A DNA stretch of 64,000 nucleotides from an uncultured Clostridia bacterium (lineage in GTDB: Bacteria > Bacillota > Clostridia > Saccharofermentanales > Saccharofermentanaceae). Positions within the stretch are counted from its first letter, which is position 1, and the number at the start of each line of letters is the position of its first letter. The notes beneath the pieces were generated by a model that saw nothing but the letters and a program-made list of their open reading frames with translations, had not been told where the DNA came from and searched no databases. The stretch covers positions 1-64,000 of the forward strand of contig CAMIYM010000005.1 in the NCBI GenBank assembly GCA_946403085.1, read 5' to 3'. This document shows, piece by piece, positions 50,200-58,905 of the stretch. Both the position numbers and the translations under genes were made by a program.

Positions 50200-50654
50200 T
50201 TTGTTTCTCCTTTGCTGGAATTCTGGTTGCCTATAAGTTCGTAAAGCAAGTCGTAAAGCATCTTCGTCTTCTCGGGCGAGAGGCTGCAGCAGCTTGCCAC
50301 TTTCTCCGGTATGTCCCTGGCTTTCTTTTGCAAAGCCCTTCCTTCTTTGGTGAGCGTGATCAGGACTACCCTGTCATCGTCTTCGCTTCTTGTCCTTGTG
50401 ATGTAGCCTGCTGCCTCCATCTTCTTGAGAAGCGGCGAGAGCGTGCCGTTGTCGAGCATGAGCTTGTCGCAGATCTCACCTACCGTGATCCCGTCCTTCT
50501 CCCAAAGCACGAGAAACGCGATGTACTGGGTGTATGTGAGGCCCAGCTTCTTAAGGTGCGGAGTGTAAAGGCCGATCACGTTCCTTGATGCCGCATAAAG
50601 AGGAAAGCAAACCTGATTCGAAAGTTTCATTGCTTCTTTGTAATCGTAGTCCAT
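50196..50654 (-). CDS. OhrR-type MarR family peroxide regulator
   Basis: A 152-residue MarR protein. The N-terminal LSNQVCFPLYAASR holds Cys16, equivalent to the OhrR peroxide-sensing Cys, and the winged helix is VGEICDKLMLDNGTLSPLLKKME with a wing TRTRSEDDDRVVLITLT. ATG 50654 with GAGGAG upstream is chosen; the longer frame to 50789 is rejected. It is coupled to the GPx gene. Two more Cys near position 120 may form a mixed disulphide. Confidence 0.88.
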   Translation of the reverse strand: MDYDYKEAMKLSNQVCFPLYAASRNVIGLYTPHLKKLGLTYTQYIAFLVLWEKDGITVGEICDKLMLDNGTLSPLLKKMEAAGYITRTRSEDDDRVVLITLTKEGRALQKKARDIPEKVASCCSLSPEKTKMLYDLLYELIGNQNSSKGETK

Positions 50655-50677
50655 CGTTTTCTCCTCGTTATGTTTGA

Positions 50678-50714
50678 TACAATTATATTGTATACAACAT
50701 ATTTCCATTGTCAA
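50678..50714 (-). promoter_or_regulatory. OhrR-type operator and promoter
   Basis: On the minus strand TTGACA (50709-50714), a 16-bp spacer and TACAAT (50687-50692). TACAAT-TAT-ATTGTA (50678-50692) matches the TACAATT-AATTGTA type of OhrR boxes and includes the -10. A second palindrome TTGTATACAA (50688-50697) overlaps it. Confidence 0.8.
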
Positions 50715-50743
50715 CACCATCAGTTCGGTTATACCCGAGAACA

Positions 50744-50784
50744 CAAAATAAAAGGAGCTGCTTCCTAGCAAATAAGCAGCTCCT
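50744..50784 (-). terminator. Terminator downstream of the Ser-rich protein gene
   Basis: AGGAGCTGCTT (50753-50763) and AAGCAGCTCCT (50774-50784) with a 10-nt loop; minus-strand readout ends CCTTTTATTTT. Confidence 0.75.
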
Positions 50785-50897
50785 CTCATATATCGGGCTT
50801 CGTGCCCGGGGCCCCTCCCGGTTCTTCACCTGGGAAAGGCCTTGTTGGAAAAACAGATAATCAGGGCGAATTATCATTAATCAATTACCATTAAGAA

Positions 50898-51485
50898 TCA
50901 ATTCTCGTTAGCACCACCTCCTGTAGTAGTTGTCTGTGTCTGGTCAGTTCCGTTTGTAGACGAAGTCTGACTTGTCTTTTCTGCTCTATTAGCTTTTGCA
51001 GTATCGCGGAAGCGGGCCTTGCCGTCTTCCCTGCTGCCGGAAGAATTGCTTCCCGGAGTACTGTCTGTACTGCGGTTAGATCTAGCCTTATTGCTCTTGC
51101 TTGAAGTGCTTTGACCGGACTTGCTGCTTCCTGAGGAAGAATTTCCGTCACTTGAGCCGCTATCAGATGCATTTGCAGGATCGCTGCTATTCGCCTGGGT
51201 GTCGCTGTCAGACTTTTTCGAGCGGCCTTTTCTTCCGATGTAATTGCCGTCTGCGTCAACCATCCTCACAGCTCTTGTGTGGGGTCTTACGACGAAGCGC
51301 TCTACTGCGAGAGTTCCTCCGACGCCTGCTACTCCTCCGACGAGGAAGCAACCGACCGCTACAGCGACCATCTTCTTAGTGTTGCTTCCCGTCTTTTTAG
51401 TGAGGAGAGTGTTATGTGTGGGGGAGGGATTTGCTACTGTATTCTCGAGTTCTTTTCCGAGTTCTTTTTCGATTTCTTTTTCCAT
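50898..51485 (-). CDS. Membrane-anchored Ser/Asn/Thr-rich protein
   Basis: A 195-residue protein: a Glu/Lys-rich N-terminal helix, one Gly/Val-rich membrane helix (about residues 39-61), then a short RMVDADGNYIGRKGR segment and about 120 residues of Ser/Asn/Asp/Thr/Gly low complexity. It looks like a surface-exposed, possibly glycosylated spacer. ATG 51485 is chosen for AAGGA spacing. No catalytic motif or family recognised. Confidence 0.7.
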   Translation of the reverse strand: MEKEIEKELGKELENTVANPSPTHNTLLTKKTGSNTKKMVAVAVGCFLVGGVAGVGGTLAVERFVVRPHTRAVRMVDADGNYIGRKGRSKKSDSDTQANSSDPANASDSGSSDGNSSSGSSKSGQSTSSKSNKARSNRSTDSTPGSNSSGSREDGKARFRDTAKANRAEKTSQTSSTNGTDQTQTTTTGGGANEN

Positions 51486-51627
51486 AATTTCCATCCTTTC
51501 TTCCAACCGGATTAACCACATTATGCAGTCCCAACCTTAAAACAACTTAAAACCATCTGTGGCAAAAGTTTGGAATGAAGAAGCCCTATAATGTGCTAAC
51601 ATTATCTTTATATGGAGGAATAGGATA

Positions 51628-52509
51628 ATGGATAAGATACCTTTTTTCAGATCTGAAAAGATCGCTGACGGAACATATAAGATCAACAACGATTTCATTA
51701 CCGGCTTTGACATCAACTGTTATCTCGTGGAGGGCGAGAAATACGCTCTCCTGATCGACACGATGCTGGGCTATGGTGATCTTAACGCTTACTGCAGGAC
51801 GCTCACGGACAAGCCCATCAAGGTCGTCAACACGCACGCCCACTGGGATCACGTCGGCGGTAACTTCTTCTTCGATTCATGCTACATGCCCGTAAGGGAC
51901 ATCGCGACTTTCCAGGCTTATATCGGTTATTCGAGAGAGCAGATTTTCGAGATCGCGAAAAGTGCCTCCAAGGAAGAATACAGAGACCTTCTGGTCCTTG
52001 ACGACAACTTCGCCGGCACCCATCCCATAAAGGTCTACCCCATCTCGGACGGCGATGTTTTCGACCTTGGCGACCGCCGGATCGAAGTCGTTGACTGCGG
52101 TGGTCACACACCCGGCGAGATCGTCCTCATCGACGATAAGACAAGGATCTGCTTCGCAGGTGATTCATGCAACGGCAACACCCTCCTGGAGTTCGACGAC
52201 TGCCTCCCTGTCACCTGCTATCTCGAGAACTTAAAGCGCCTCAAGACCTACGCACCCCGCTTCGACATGATGTATGGCGGGCATGAGGTTTTCGATCCCA
52301 CGATAATCGACGAAGGCATCGAGACAGCTACAAAAGTAATCGAAGGCAAGGACGACAAGCACGAGATCAACGGTCTTACGGGCAAGCTCATCTGCTATGC
52401 CTACAAGAAGGACCAGGACGGCGTCAACGAAGGCGGCCACAGATTCAACATGAGCTACGACCCCAAGAACATCACGGGCGAAGACAAGAGAAAGCAGGTA
52501 ATCTCATGA
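51628..52509 (+). CDS. Metallo-beta-lactamase fold hydrolase
   Basis: A 293-residue MBL-fold hydrolase. The metal-binding motif is NTHAHWDHVGG (HxHxDH), with later GGHTPGEIVL, CFAGDS and MMYGGHEVFDP providing the other ligands. Family members hydrolyse lactones, thioesters or other esters. It overlaps the next gene by ATGA. No signal peptide. Confidence 0.87.
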   Translation: MDKIPFFRSEKIADGTYKINNDFITGFDINCYLVEGEKYALLIDTMLGYGDLNAYCRTLTDKPIKVVNTHAHWDHVGGNFFFDSCYMPVRDIATFQAYIGYSREQIFEIAKSASKEEYRDLLVLDDNFAGTHPIKVYPISDGDVFDLGDRRIEVVDCGGHTPGEIVLIDDKTRICFAGDSCNGNTLLEFDDCLPVTCYLENLKRLKTYAPRFDMMYGGHEVFDPTIIDEGIETATKVIEGKDDKHEINGLTGKLICYAYKKDQDGVNEGGHRFNMSYDPKNITGEDKRKQVIS

Positions 52510-53441
52510 CCAACGAAGAACTGAAGACCATCTACTTCGGCGCATATTCATTCAAAGACAGGGAAGACGGTTACCTCCAGGCTTTCCAGTACACAGAGCC
52601 CCAGATGGAATACTTCAAGTCCGCATTCGAGATGTGGTACGAGCGCTGCGATGCCTCGACCGCCAAGACGATCGAAATGACGACCGACGCTACGAATATC
52701 TCCTTCGACTACAAGCTCGTCTGGCACTGCTCTCAGGACTCCTTCGAGATCGCGGTAAACGGCCTGATCCACGACATCCGTTATCTCAAGGACATCCCGG
52801 AAGAAGGCACGATCTCATTCGACCTTCCTGAAGGCGAGAAGAATGTCATCATCTACCTCCCTGCCGACGCCACAGCGGTCATTAAGAACTTCGAGATCAA
52901 CGGCACTTTCACCCCTGCGAAAAAGGGCAAGAAAGTTCTCTGGCTCGGTGACTCGATCACACAGGGCTACGGTCCTTTACGCTCCTCACAGACATACGTC
53001 AGCGTCGCCAACCGCATCCTGAACTACGACATTCTAAACCAGGGCATCGGCGGCTACATCTATGACAAGAAGTCCCTCATGAATATGCCGGGCTACACAC
53101 CGGACATGATAATCGTCGCCCTCGGCACCAACCAGTACGGCGCCGAGACCATGACAGATGTCGAAGAATACTATGAGACTTTGATAGGCATCTATGGCAC
53201 TGAGATCCCGATCTTCTGCATCACGCCCCTCTGGCGCGGCGACAATCCGGACGGCGTACCAACGCTCATCAAGTTCTGCGAAAACATAAAGAAGATCGTA
53301 AGTGCTTATCCCAACATCACGGTAATCGACGGCTTCACGCTCGTCCCTCACCTGCCGGAATACTTCCTCGATAACCTCCACCCCAACGCACTGGGAACTG
53401 AGGTGTATGGTAGAGAAGTGGCGGAGAGGGTGAAAGGGTAA
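52506..53441 (+). CDS. SGNH/GDSL hydrolase
   Basis: A 311-residue two-domain protein: an N-terminal beta-sandwich (about 1-130) as in SGNH_hydro_N proteins, and a C-terminal SGNH esterase. Block I is WLGDSITQG with Ser150, block III GTNQYG, and block V DNLHPN with the catalytic Asp and His. Probably deacetylates a carbohydrate or esterified metabolite. Coupled to the MBL gene by a 4-bp overlap. Confidence 0.87.
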   Translation: MTNEELKTIYFGAYSFKDREDGYLQAFQYTEPQMEYFKSAFEMWYERCDASTAKTIEMTTDATNISFDYKLVWHCSQDSFEIAVNGLIHDIRYLKDIPEEGTISFDLPEGEKNVIIYLPADATAVIKNFEINGTFTPAKKGKKVLWLGDSITQGYGPLRSSQTYVSVANRILNYDILNQGIGGYIYDKKSLMNMPGYTPDMIIVALGTNQYGAETMTDVEEYYETLIGIYGTEIPIFCITPLWRGDNPDGVPTLIKFCENIKKIVSAYPNITVIDGFTLVPHLPEYFLDNLHPNALGTEVYGREVAERVKG

Positions 53442-53456
53442 ACAGGAGTATATTTC

Positions 53457-54221
53457 ATGGAATTCAATGTGTTTACTTGGAATGTAGATTGGTTTAGAAA
53501 TGGCCAATATACCGGTGGAAAAAGTAATTACTATAATTATCTGGATTGTAAGGAAGAAATCTTTAACGAATTATGTGAAGAGGTAAGGGATTTCTTTGAA
53601 GAGAACCCGAATAATTCTGTTGCTTTTATTCAGGAGTTTCCTTTCAAATATATGGAAAACGACGAATGGCATGAGTTTTCTTACTGGAATTCTCTAAAAG
53701 ATATGTTTCCAAGTGATAAATATGATGTTTTTGAATCAAGCCCTAATGAAGTGAACGTATACAGAAAAGTCGTGGCAATTGCTAAGAAAGACACATTTGA
53801 ACGTGATAACAGACGTAACAACAATAACAGACTGCTGTATTTGAATTTCAAAAACAGCGATAAAACACTCATCGGAGTGCATATGCCGGTTATTTATTGT
53901 TTGAATAAAGATGAAAATGATATTGTATGGCAAAAACTAATCAGTGATGTAAAAGGGAATAAAAAAGTCATTATCGCAGGAGACTTCAACACCTATATTG
54001 GATGTGATAGCAAATCCACTGAGTACCGCTATAAGGAACTGCTCTCATTGGCAGATAATATTGTTGTAGAAAGCATTAAGACATTTAATTATATAACGAG
54101 TGTAGATAAAATCCTCGTTGGTAAAGATCTTAACATCATATTATATGGTGTAAAACCGCAGAATGAAAAAGGCTATAAAGATCATCGTTATATTACGGCA
54201 AGGATTATTGTAGATAAATAA
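53457..54221 (+). CDS. Endonuclease/exonuclease/phosphatase (EEP) fold protein
   Basis: A 254-residue protein of the EEP fold. Landmarks are NVFTWNVDWF near the start, FIQEF (metal-site Glu), GVHMP, IIAGDFNTYIG and a final KDHRYITARI with the catalytic Asp-His. No signal peptide. It is visibly AT-rich, unlike the upstream SGNH gene, and begins 15 bp after it. It could act on nucleic acid, phosphoinositide-like or other phosphoesters; not resolved. Confidence 0.75.
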   Translation: MEFNVFTWNVDWFRNGQYTGGKSNYYNYLDCKEEIFNELCEEVRDFFEENPNNSVAFIQEFPFKYMENDEWHEFSYWNSLKDMFPSDKYDVFESSPNEVNVYRKVVAIAKKDTFERDNRRNNNNRLLYLNFKNSDKTLIGVHMPVIYCLNKDENDIVWQKLISDVKGNKKVIIAGDFNTYIGCDSKSTEYRYKELLSLADNIVVESIKTFNYITSVDKILVGKDLNIILYGVKPQNEKGYKDHRYITARIIVDK

Positions 54222-54306
54222 AAATCCATGCAAAAATTAAGCAAAGCAAATAATACAACTCGTGGAATCATTATTAATTTCTCAGACTGACTAAATGGAG
54301 CAAAGT

Positions 54307-55233
54307 ATGGACAATAGAGTAATAGACGCTTATGGCATACAACACTATAAACCTGGAGAAAAAATCAATGTAAAAAGTAGAAATGCAAAATATCACTATA
54401 CTTCTCCAGAAGCATTGCTTTCGATAATTAAAAACTCCACCGTGTATTTTACAGACATAAGGTACTTTAATGATAAAAGCGAGAATACGTATATATATAA
54501 TTGTTTTAAAGAATTTCTCAATAATCACCCCAATCAATATAGTGTATTACGGAACTTGATGAAAGACCTTTTCCCTGATACCGAGAGCCTGAATGTTCAA
54601 ACCTCACAACCTAATTATCCATTTATTGATAAGCAACGACGCTTTTTTGTGTTCTGCACATGTATTGATCCTGATTCTTTAAGCATGTGGAATTATTACG
54701 TTAAGAACGGAAATTATAAAGGATATAATATAGGCCTATTACCTACACAAATCATTAAGTCATTCGGGGGAAAATCAAAAGACATAGAGGTGCTTTTTGG
54801 CAATGTGATATACCAAAAAGATGATCAACTTAAGGAAATAGAGTTGGTTGCTACAGAATTGGAAAATCACTTCAGAGGTACAAGAAACAAGAATAAAGGG
54901 TTAGCTGCATTATTTCTATATTGTCAGCGATACTCTGCATTCTTCAAGAATGACAAATTCTCGCACGAAAAAGAATTTAGATTTGTCATTTCTATAGATG
55001 AAGATAAATTAACAAATTATACAGAAGGTCCATTAAAACTAGACTTTAGAATTAGCAATGGTATTGTAACACCTTACCTAGCTCTTCATTTTAGTAAAAA
55101 GGCTCTAAAACGAGTTCAATTATCACCAAACACAGAAGTAGATATTTCGAAAAAGAGTATAAAAGAATTCTGCCGTTGTGAGGGATATAAAGATGTTGAA
55201 GTGAAGGCATCAACTATTCCTATTCGCTTCTAA
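54307..55233 (+). CDS. DUF2971 domain protein
   Basis: A 308-residue protein that follows DUF2971: KYHYTSPEALLSIIKNSTVYFTDIRYFNDKSE near the N-terminus, FVFCTCIDPDSLSMWNYYV in the middle, and HEKEFRFVI later. The family is common in accessory and defence-linked loci, but its activity is unknown. ATG 54307 has GGAG upstream; 54295 is an alternative. AT-rich. Confidence 0.82.
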   Translation: MDNRVIDAYGIQHYKPGEKINVKSRNAKYHYTSPEALLSIIKNSTVYFTDIRYFNDKSENTYIYNCFKEFLNNHPNQYSVLRNLMKDLFPDTESLNVQTSQPNYPFIDKQRRFFVFCTCIDPDSLSMWNYYVKNGNYKGYNIGLLPTQIIKSFGGKSKDIEVLFGNVIYQKDDQLKEIELVATELENHFRGTRNKNKGLAALFLYCQRYSAFFKNDKFSHEKEFRFVISIDEDKLTNYTEGPLKLDFRISNGIVTPYLALHFSKKALKRVQLSPNTEVDISKKSIKEFCRCEGYKDVEVKASTIPIRF

Positions 55234-55342
55234 ATGCCTGAATTGAATAAAGAAATGCTCCACTTTAAGAAACTTTAGGAACAGGAATGTTCCTTTCACA
55301 CGCTCAGTGAAAGAAGTTATAGCAAAATGAAGACGATTATTG

Positions 55343-55357
55343 TTTACAGTATGTAAA
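55343..55357. promoter_or_regulatory. TTTACA-N3-TGTAAA palindrome before zinc-ribbon gene
   Basis: TTTACAGTATGTAAA is a perfect 6-3-6 palindrome like the one at 13013-13027. It lies 58 bp before the zinc-ribbon start and overlaps a possible -35. Confidence 0.4.
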
Positions 55358-55414
55358 TTTCAACATAATAAAGCTTCAGTATAATTATATAAAAGCTTCA
55401 TGGAGGGTGACAAA

Positions 55415-56476
55415 ATGGCTTTAATTCAATGCCCCGAGTGTGGATCAAGAATTTCTGAGAAAGCACGTACTTGCCCGGTATGTGGTTATGTAAGCCATGA
55501 TGCTCTTGTGCCGATTAGTGAACAAGAGACGTATATCAATATCCCTTATGCTCCGAGTGTTGATGACAGATGGGATATAGTCCCGTTATCACCGGAAGAT
55601 AATTCAAAAATAGCGAAGTTTCTCTCTAAGCATGAAAATTTACGAGTTGTAGCTCCTGGATTAGCTTCGGCTATTGAAACACTTTTTTCATCAAAACCTC
55701 AATTGGTAGCTGATATTAATGAATACACTCAATCATTAATAAATGGCGGCGAGTTGACGTATGCCTTTGATAAATTCGGAAATATTCTTCCACAACTAAA
55801 AAATGCAGATACTAAGAAAATTAGTGAATTGATAAGACTTAAAGAAGTATCATCCAATCCTATGCTGGGCAACGCTGTTAATAATCTTAATAATCAGATA
55901 GCATTGGCTCAGATATTAGATGAATTAGAAATGCTAGAAGAGAAAATAGCAAATCTTCAAAAAGAATTGCAAGAAGATCGACTCGCGATGGCTGATAGTG
56001 CGTGGGATAAAGTACTCCAAGCTAGATGCATTAGTGATTATAGATTAAGAACTGTAGCAATCCAGAATGCTATTAATTCTGCAACTGATGCAAAAAACGT
56101 ATTGATGAGAAATTTCAATGTCTCTTTCAAAGCTGCTTTGCATAGTGGTAAATCTAGAGAAATGGAAAGAAACGCTCAAAACGCAGCTAAGGACCTTGTT
56201 GCACTTACGAATTGTGTTCGTATTGAATGTGACGGCTATGTCTTTATAGGCGAATATAACGCCAGTAAAGAATGTCTTTCAGCATTTCTTAGATTTATTG
56301 ATGAGAATAAACTCAATGATCGAGACACGCTATTAAAACTGAATAGCAGTCTTCCGGCACAATCTAAAATGAACAATCTTCCGTCAACTTTTATTGGTGT
56401 AGTCGACAAACTTCAGAACTATGTCAATTCATTAAGTCTTGAAGCGTGTACCACTCGATCATTTTTGGAGAGCTAA
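55415..56476 (+). CDS. Zinc-ribbon protein with helical body
   Basis: A 353-residue protein. The N-terminus is a zinc ribbon with Cys6, Cys9, Cys20 and Cys23 (CPECG, CPVCG). After a short linker the remaining 300 residues are helical with coiled-coil tendency (QILDELEMLEEKIANLQKEL). No catalytic motif seen. ATG 55415 has GGAGG upstream; an earlier ATG at 55400 is rejected. AT-rich. It precedes a second tiny zinc-ribbon gene by 2 bp. Confidence 0.75.
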   Translation: MALIQCPECGSRISEKARTCPVCGYVSHDALVPISEQETYINIPYAPSVDDRWDIVPLSPEDNSKIAKFLSKHENLRVVAPGLASAIETLFSSKPQLVADINEYTQSLINGGELTYAFDKFGNILPQLKNADTKKISELIRLKEVSSNPMLGNAVNNLNNQIALAQILDELEMLEEKIANLQKELQEDRLAMADSAWDKVLQARCISDYRLRTVAIQNAINSATDAKNVLMRNFNVSFKAALHSGKSREMERNAQNAAKDLVALTNCVRIECDGYVFIGEYNASKECLSAFLRFIDENKLNDRDTLLKLNSSLPAQSKMNNLPSTFIGVVDKLQNYVNSLSLEACTTRSFLES

Positions 56477-56478
56477 CT

Positions 56479-56670
56479 ATGGTAATTAGTAAATGTAAGA
56501 AGTGTGGCTGTATCTTACCAAGTGACTCGAACAGTAAACTGTGTGAGAGTTGTAGGTTAAGGAAAAAGGAGAGAATTAGAAAAGGATTCGCTATAGTTGG
56601 AGCCATTCTTTTGGGCATTCTGACTTTAGGCGGAAGTGTTCTTGGGGCTTTGGGGAAAAGAAAAAAATAG
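56479..56670 (+). CDS. Small zinc-ribbon membrane protein
   Basis: A 63-residue protein: a two-Cys-pair ribbon (CKKCG, CESC), a basic stretch and one C-terminal membrane helix (about residues 36-56). It starts 2 bp after the previous stop, with GGAGAG inside that gene's end. It may anchor or partner the larger zinc-ribbon protein. No named family. Confidence 0.7.
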   Translation: MVISKCKKCGCILPSDSNSKLCESCRLRKKERIRKGFAIVGAILLGILTLGGSVLGALGKRKK

Positions 56671-56687
56671 ATTAAAACTTATAAGTA

Positions 56688-56723
56688 TTACTCTAAAAAT
56701 CATAGTTTTTATAATGATATAAT
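56688..56723 (+). promoter_or_regulatory. Promoter region of the dynamin-like operon
   Basis: Two TATAAT boxes (56710-56715 and 56718-56723) lie about 60 bp before the first GTPase gene. The -35 is weak (TTACTC at 56688-56693, 16-bp spacer). No operator palindrome is clear. Confidence 0.45.
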
Positions 56724-56779
56724 TACCCTATCAAATCTCTTTGTTTATTTGATGAAACAGTCTTTAAGGGGTATCTTTC

Positions 56780-58903
56780 ATGGCAGAAACGGATCTTTCA
56801 AAGGCCTTAACCGAATGCTATGAGTCGGCGAAAAGCGGATACAAGCTCGCGTCAGATGAGAAAACCGTGCTCGACGATATCCTTATTTCGGCCGAAAAGA
56901 ATATCCGTGATACAGCTATTGAGTATAAGACCTCGCCTTGCGAAGTCATTGGCTTGGGTGAAGAACTCGAGGGCCAGCTAGCTGATATACAGCAATCCGT
57001 GGACAATTTGAGAATCTCTTTTGATGAAGATCTTCAAATCCTGAAAGACGACCTGGAGAAGTTCTCCGTCACCCTGTTTGGCAGGACCATGGCGGGTAAA
57101 TCAACGCTTATGGAAGTCCTCACAGAGGGCGATGGCAGCGCAATTGGTATGGGCGCGCAGCGCACCACCAGGGATATCAGAAGATACGAGTGGAACGGGC
57201 TCGCGGTAACGGATGTTCCGGGAATCGGTGCTTTTGAAGGCGAGGAGGATACCCGCCTAGCCTTTGACGCAGCAAAGACTGCAGACCTCATTGTGTTCCT
57301 TCTGACGGACGATGCGCCGCAGGCGGTGGAGGCCGACTGCTTCAGACAGGTCAAAGATCTGGGAAAGCCCGTGATAATCATAATGAACGTTAAGGTGTCG
57401 GTCGATTCCGGCAAGAGCATGAAGCTCATCGAACGTGACATGAGCCGCGCTTTTGACGATGAGCGAATAGAAGAGATCAGAAAGCAGTTTTGCAGATTCG
57501 CTGAGCCTTTCGGGCAGGATTGGAACAATGTTCCATTTGTTGCAACGCACCTGAAAGCCGCTTATGAAGCCGTGAAGAGCTCCAAAACGGGTGACACGGA
57601 ACAGGAGGAATTCTGGCGACGCATAAGCCGCATAGACGACTTAAAATCCCTGATCTGCGAAGAGGTTCAGGTCAGAGGCAAGTACATAAGAGTCAAAACA
57701 TTTGCAGACATCATCGCTAACCCCATGATCGAGTCCCTTTCAGAGCTTGATCTTCAGAGCCGCATCAACGAATCGCAGGGCAAGATCGTATCGGACAAGA
57801 AGCGCTCTTTGGAGAAGCGCAAGGATATATTCGTAAAGGACGGCAGGAAGCGCATTGAGTCTTTCATGATGCGCCTCAAGACTGAACTCCGCACTGAGAT
57901 TGCAATCTTTGCAGAAGACCACTATAACGACAAAATGGCAGACATTGCCTGGGGTGATGTTATTGCAAGCAAGAATATCGAGGAGCGCTGCAAGAACCTC
58001 TTGGACGAGATGGAATCTGAGGTCGACGGCATAATCGCAGAGACGATCCGCGAGATGGAAAGTGAACTCCGTTATGTCTCTATAGATAATGTGCAGAGGA
58101 CGTTCCTCACCCCTGCCCTGGTCGACGCCAAGAGGATCGTCGGCTGGACGAGCCTTCTTCTGGGTGGCGGCGGAACCGTGGCAGCAGCGATCCTTACACT
58201 TTCAGGCGTTGAGCTCGCAGCAGGTCCTGTAGGCTGGGTAGCAGCGGGAATAGGCCTTGCGGGCGGCATCGGACTGCTCTTCCTTGAGTCTAGAGGAGAC
58301 AAACTTGCCAAGGCACGCGCACGACTTGAGAAAGAACTTACAGAGTCTGTTAATGCAACATGTGACAGCATTTGGACGCAGCTAGAGAAGAACTTAGACA
58401 GACTCATCAAGGGCAAGATCGACCTGGTATTAGATGAACTCGCGAAGATAGAAGATGTCATCGAATCACTCGCCTCAACACAGGTTGAGCTGGCAGATTC
58501 ATTAAGGCAGGAACTCCGATCGCTTAACATGACGTTCACCACGAAGATCGCAACTGCAGTCTTCGGTGTAGAGAAGTCTACAGAATATATGGATAGCATC
58601 ACCACCGCGGCAAGGATCCCCGGTGTGTGCACGTTGCTATCTGAGAAGGCCGCAAACTCAACACCAACAGACTTCCAGTCCAAGCTTTCGGACCTCATTG
58701 CGGAAGACATTATTTTTGTAACCACGACAGATGACACGCCTAAGTATGTATCAGATATCCTTGACGGCATCGTCGCAGAAGAGGACATCGGGTGCGTAGA
58801 AGAAGACCATTCCGTAACCCTCAGGACAGATAAAGAAGACATCAAATTACTTAACAGGCTGAGGCTCTTGGAGCAGTTCATGCCTTACAGAATAGGAGGA
58901 TAG
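56780..58903 (+). CDS. Dynamin-like GTPase with membrane-inserting helices
   Basis: A 707-residue bacterial dynamin-like protein. G1 is GRTMAGKST (Gly101-Thr109), G3 is DVPG (Asp145-Gly148) and NVK at about residue 205 is the G4 position, where the usual (N/T)KxD Asp is not evident. Helical stalk regions follow. Residues about 455-510 contain two adjacent hydrophobic segments (WTSLLLGGGGTVAAAILTL; GWVAAGIGLAGGIGLLFL), the expected membrane paddle. A coiled-coil continues to the C-terminus. AAGGGG precedes the ATG. First gene of a three-gene operon. Confidence 0.82.
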   Translation: MAETDLSKALTECYESAKSGYKLASDEKTVLDDILISAEKNIRDTAIEYKTSPCEVIGLGEELEGQLADIQQSVDNLRISFDEDLQILKDDLEKFSVTLFGRTMAGKSTLMEVLTEGDGSAIGMGAQRTTRDIRRYEWNGLAVTDVPGIGAFEGEEDTRLAFDAAKTADLIVFLLTDDAPQAVEADCFRQVKDLGKPVIIIMNVKVSVDSGKSMKLIERDMSRAFDDERIEEIRKQFCRFAEPFGQDWNNVPFVATHLKAAYEAVKSSKTGDTEQEEFWRRISRIDDLKSLICEEVQVRGKYIRVKTFADIIANPMIESLSELDLQSRINESQGKIVSDKKRSLEKRKDIFVKDGRKRIESFMMRLKTELRTEIAIFAEDHYNDKMADIAWGDVIASKNIEERCKNLLDEMESEVDGIIAETIREMESELRYVSIDNVQRTFLTPALVDAKRIVGWTSLLLGGGGTVAAAILTLSGVELAAGPVGWVAAGIGLAGGIGLLFLESRGDKLAKARARLEKELTESVNATCDSIWTQLEKNLDRLIKGKIDLVLDELAKIEDVIESLASTQVELADSLRQELRSLNMTFTTKIATAVFGVEKSTEYMDSITTAARIPGVCTLLSEKAANSTPTDFQSKLSDLIAEDIIFVTTTDDTPKYVSDILDGIVAEEDIGCVEEDHSVTLRTDKEDIKLLNRLRLLEQFMPYRIGG

Positions 58904-58905
58904 TT

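Noticed and set aside
50785..50880. Possible tRNA near the GGGCTTCGTGCCC palindrome
   Set aside because: No TTC arm, no acceptor stem pairing and no CCA-compatible end. It is a hairpin in an intergenic region.
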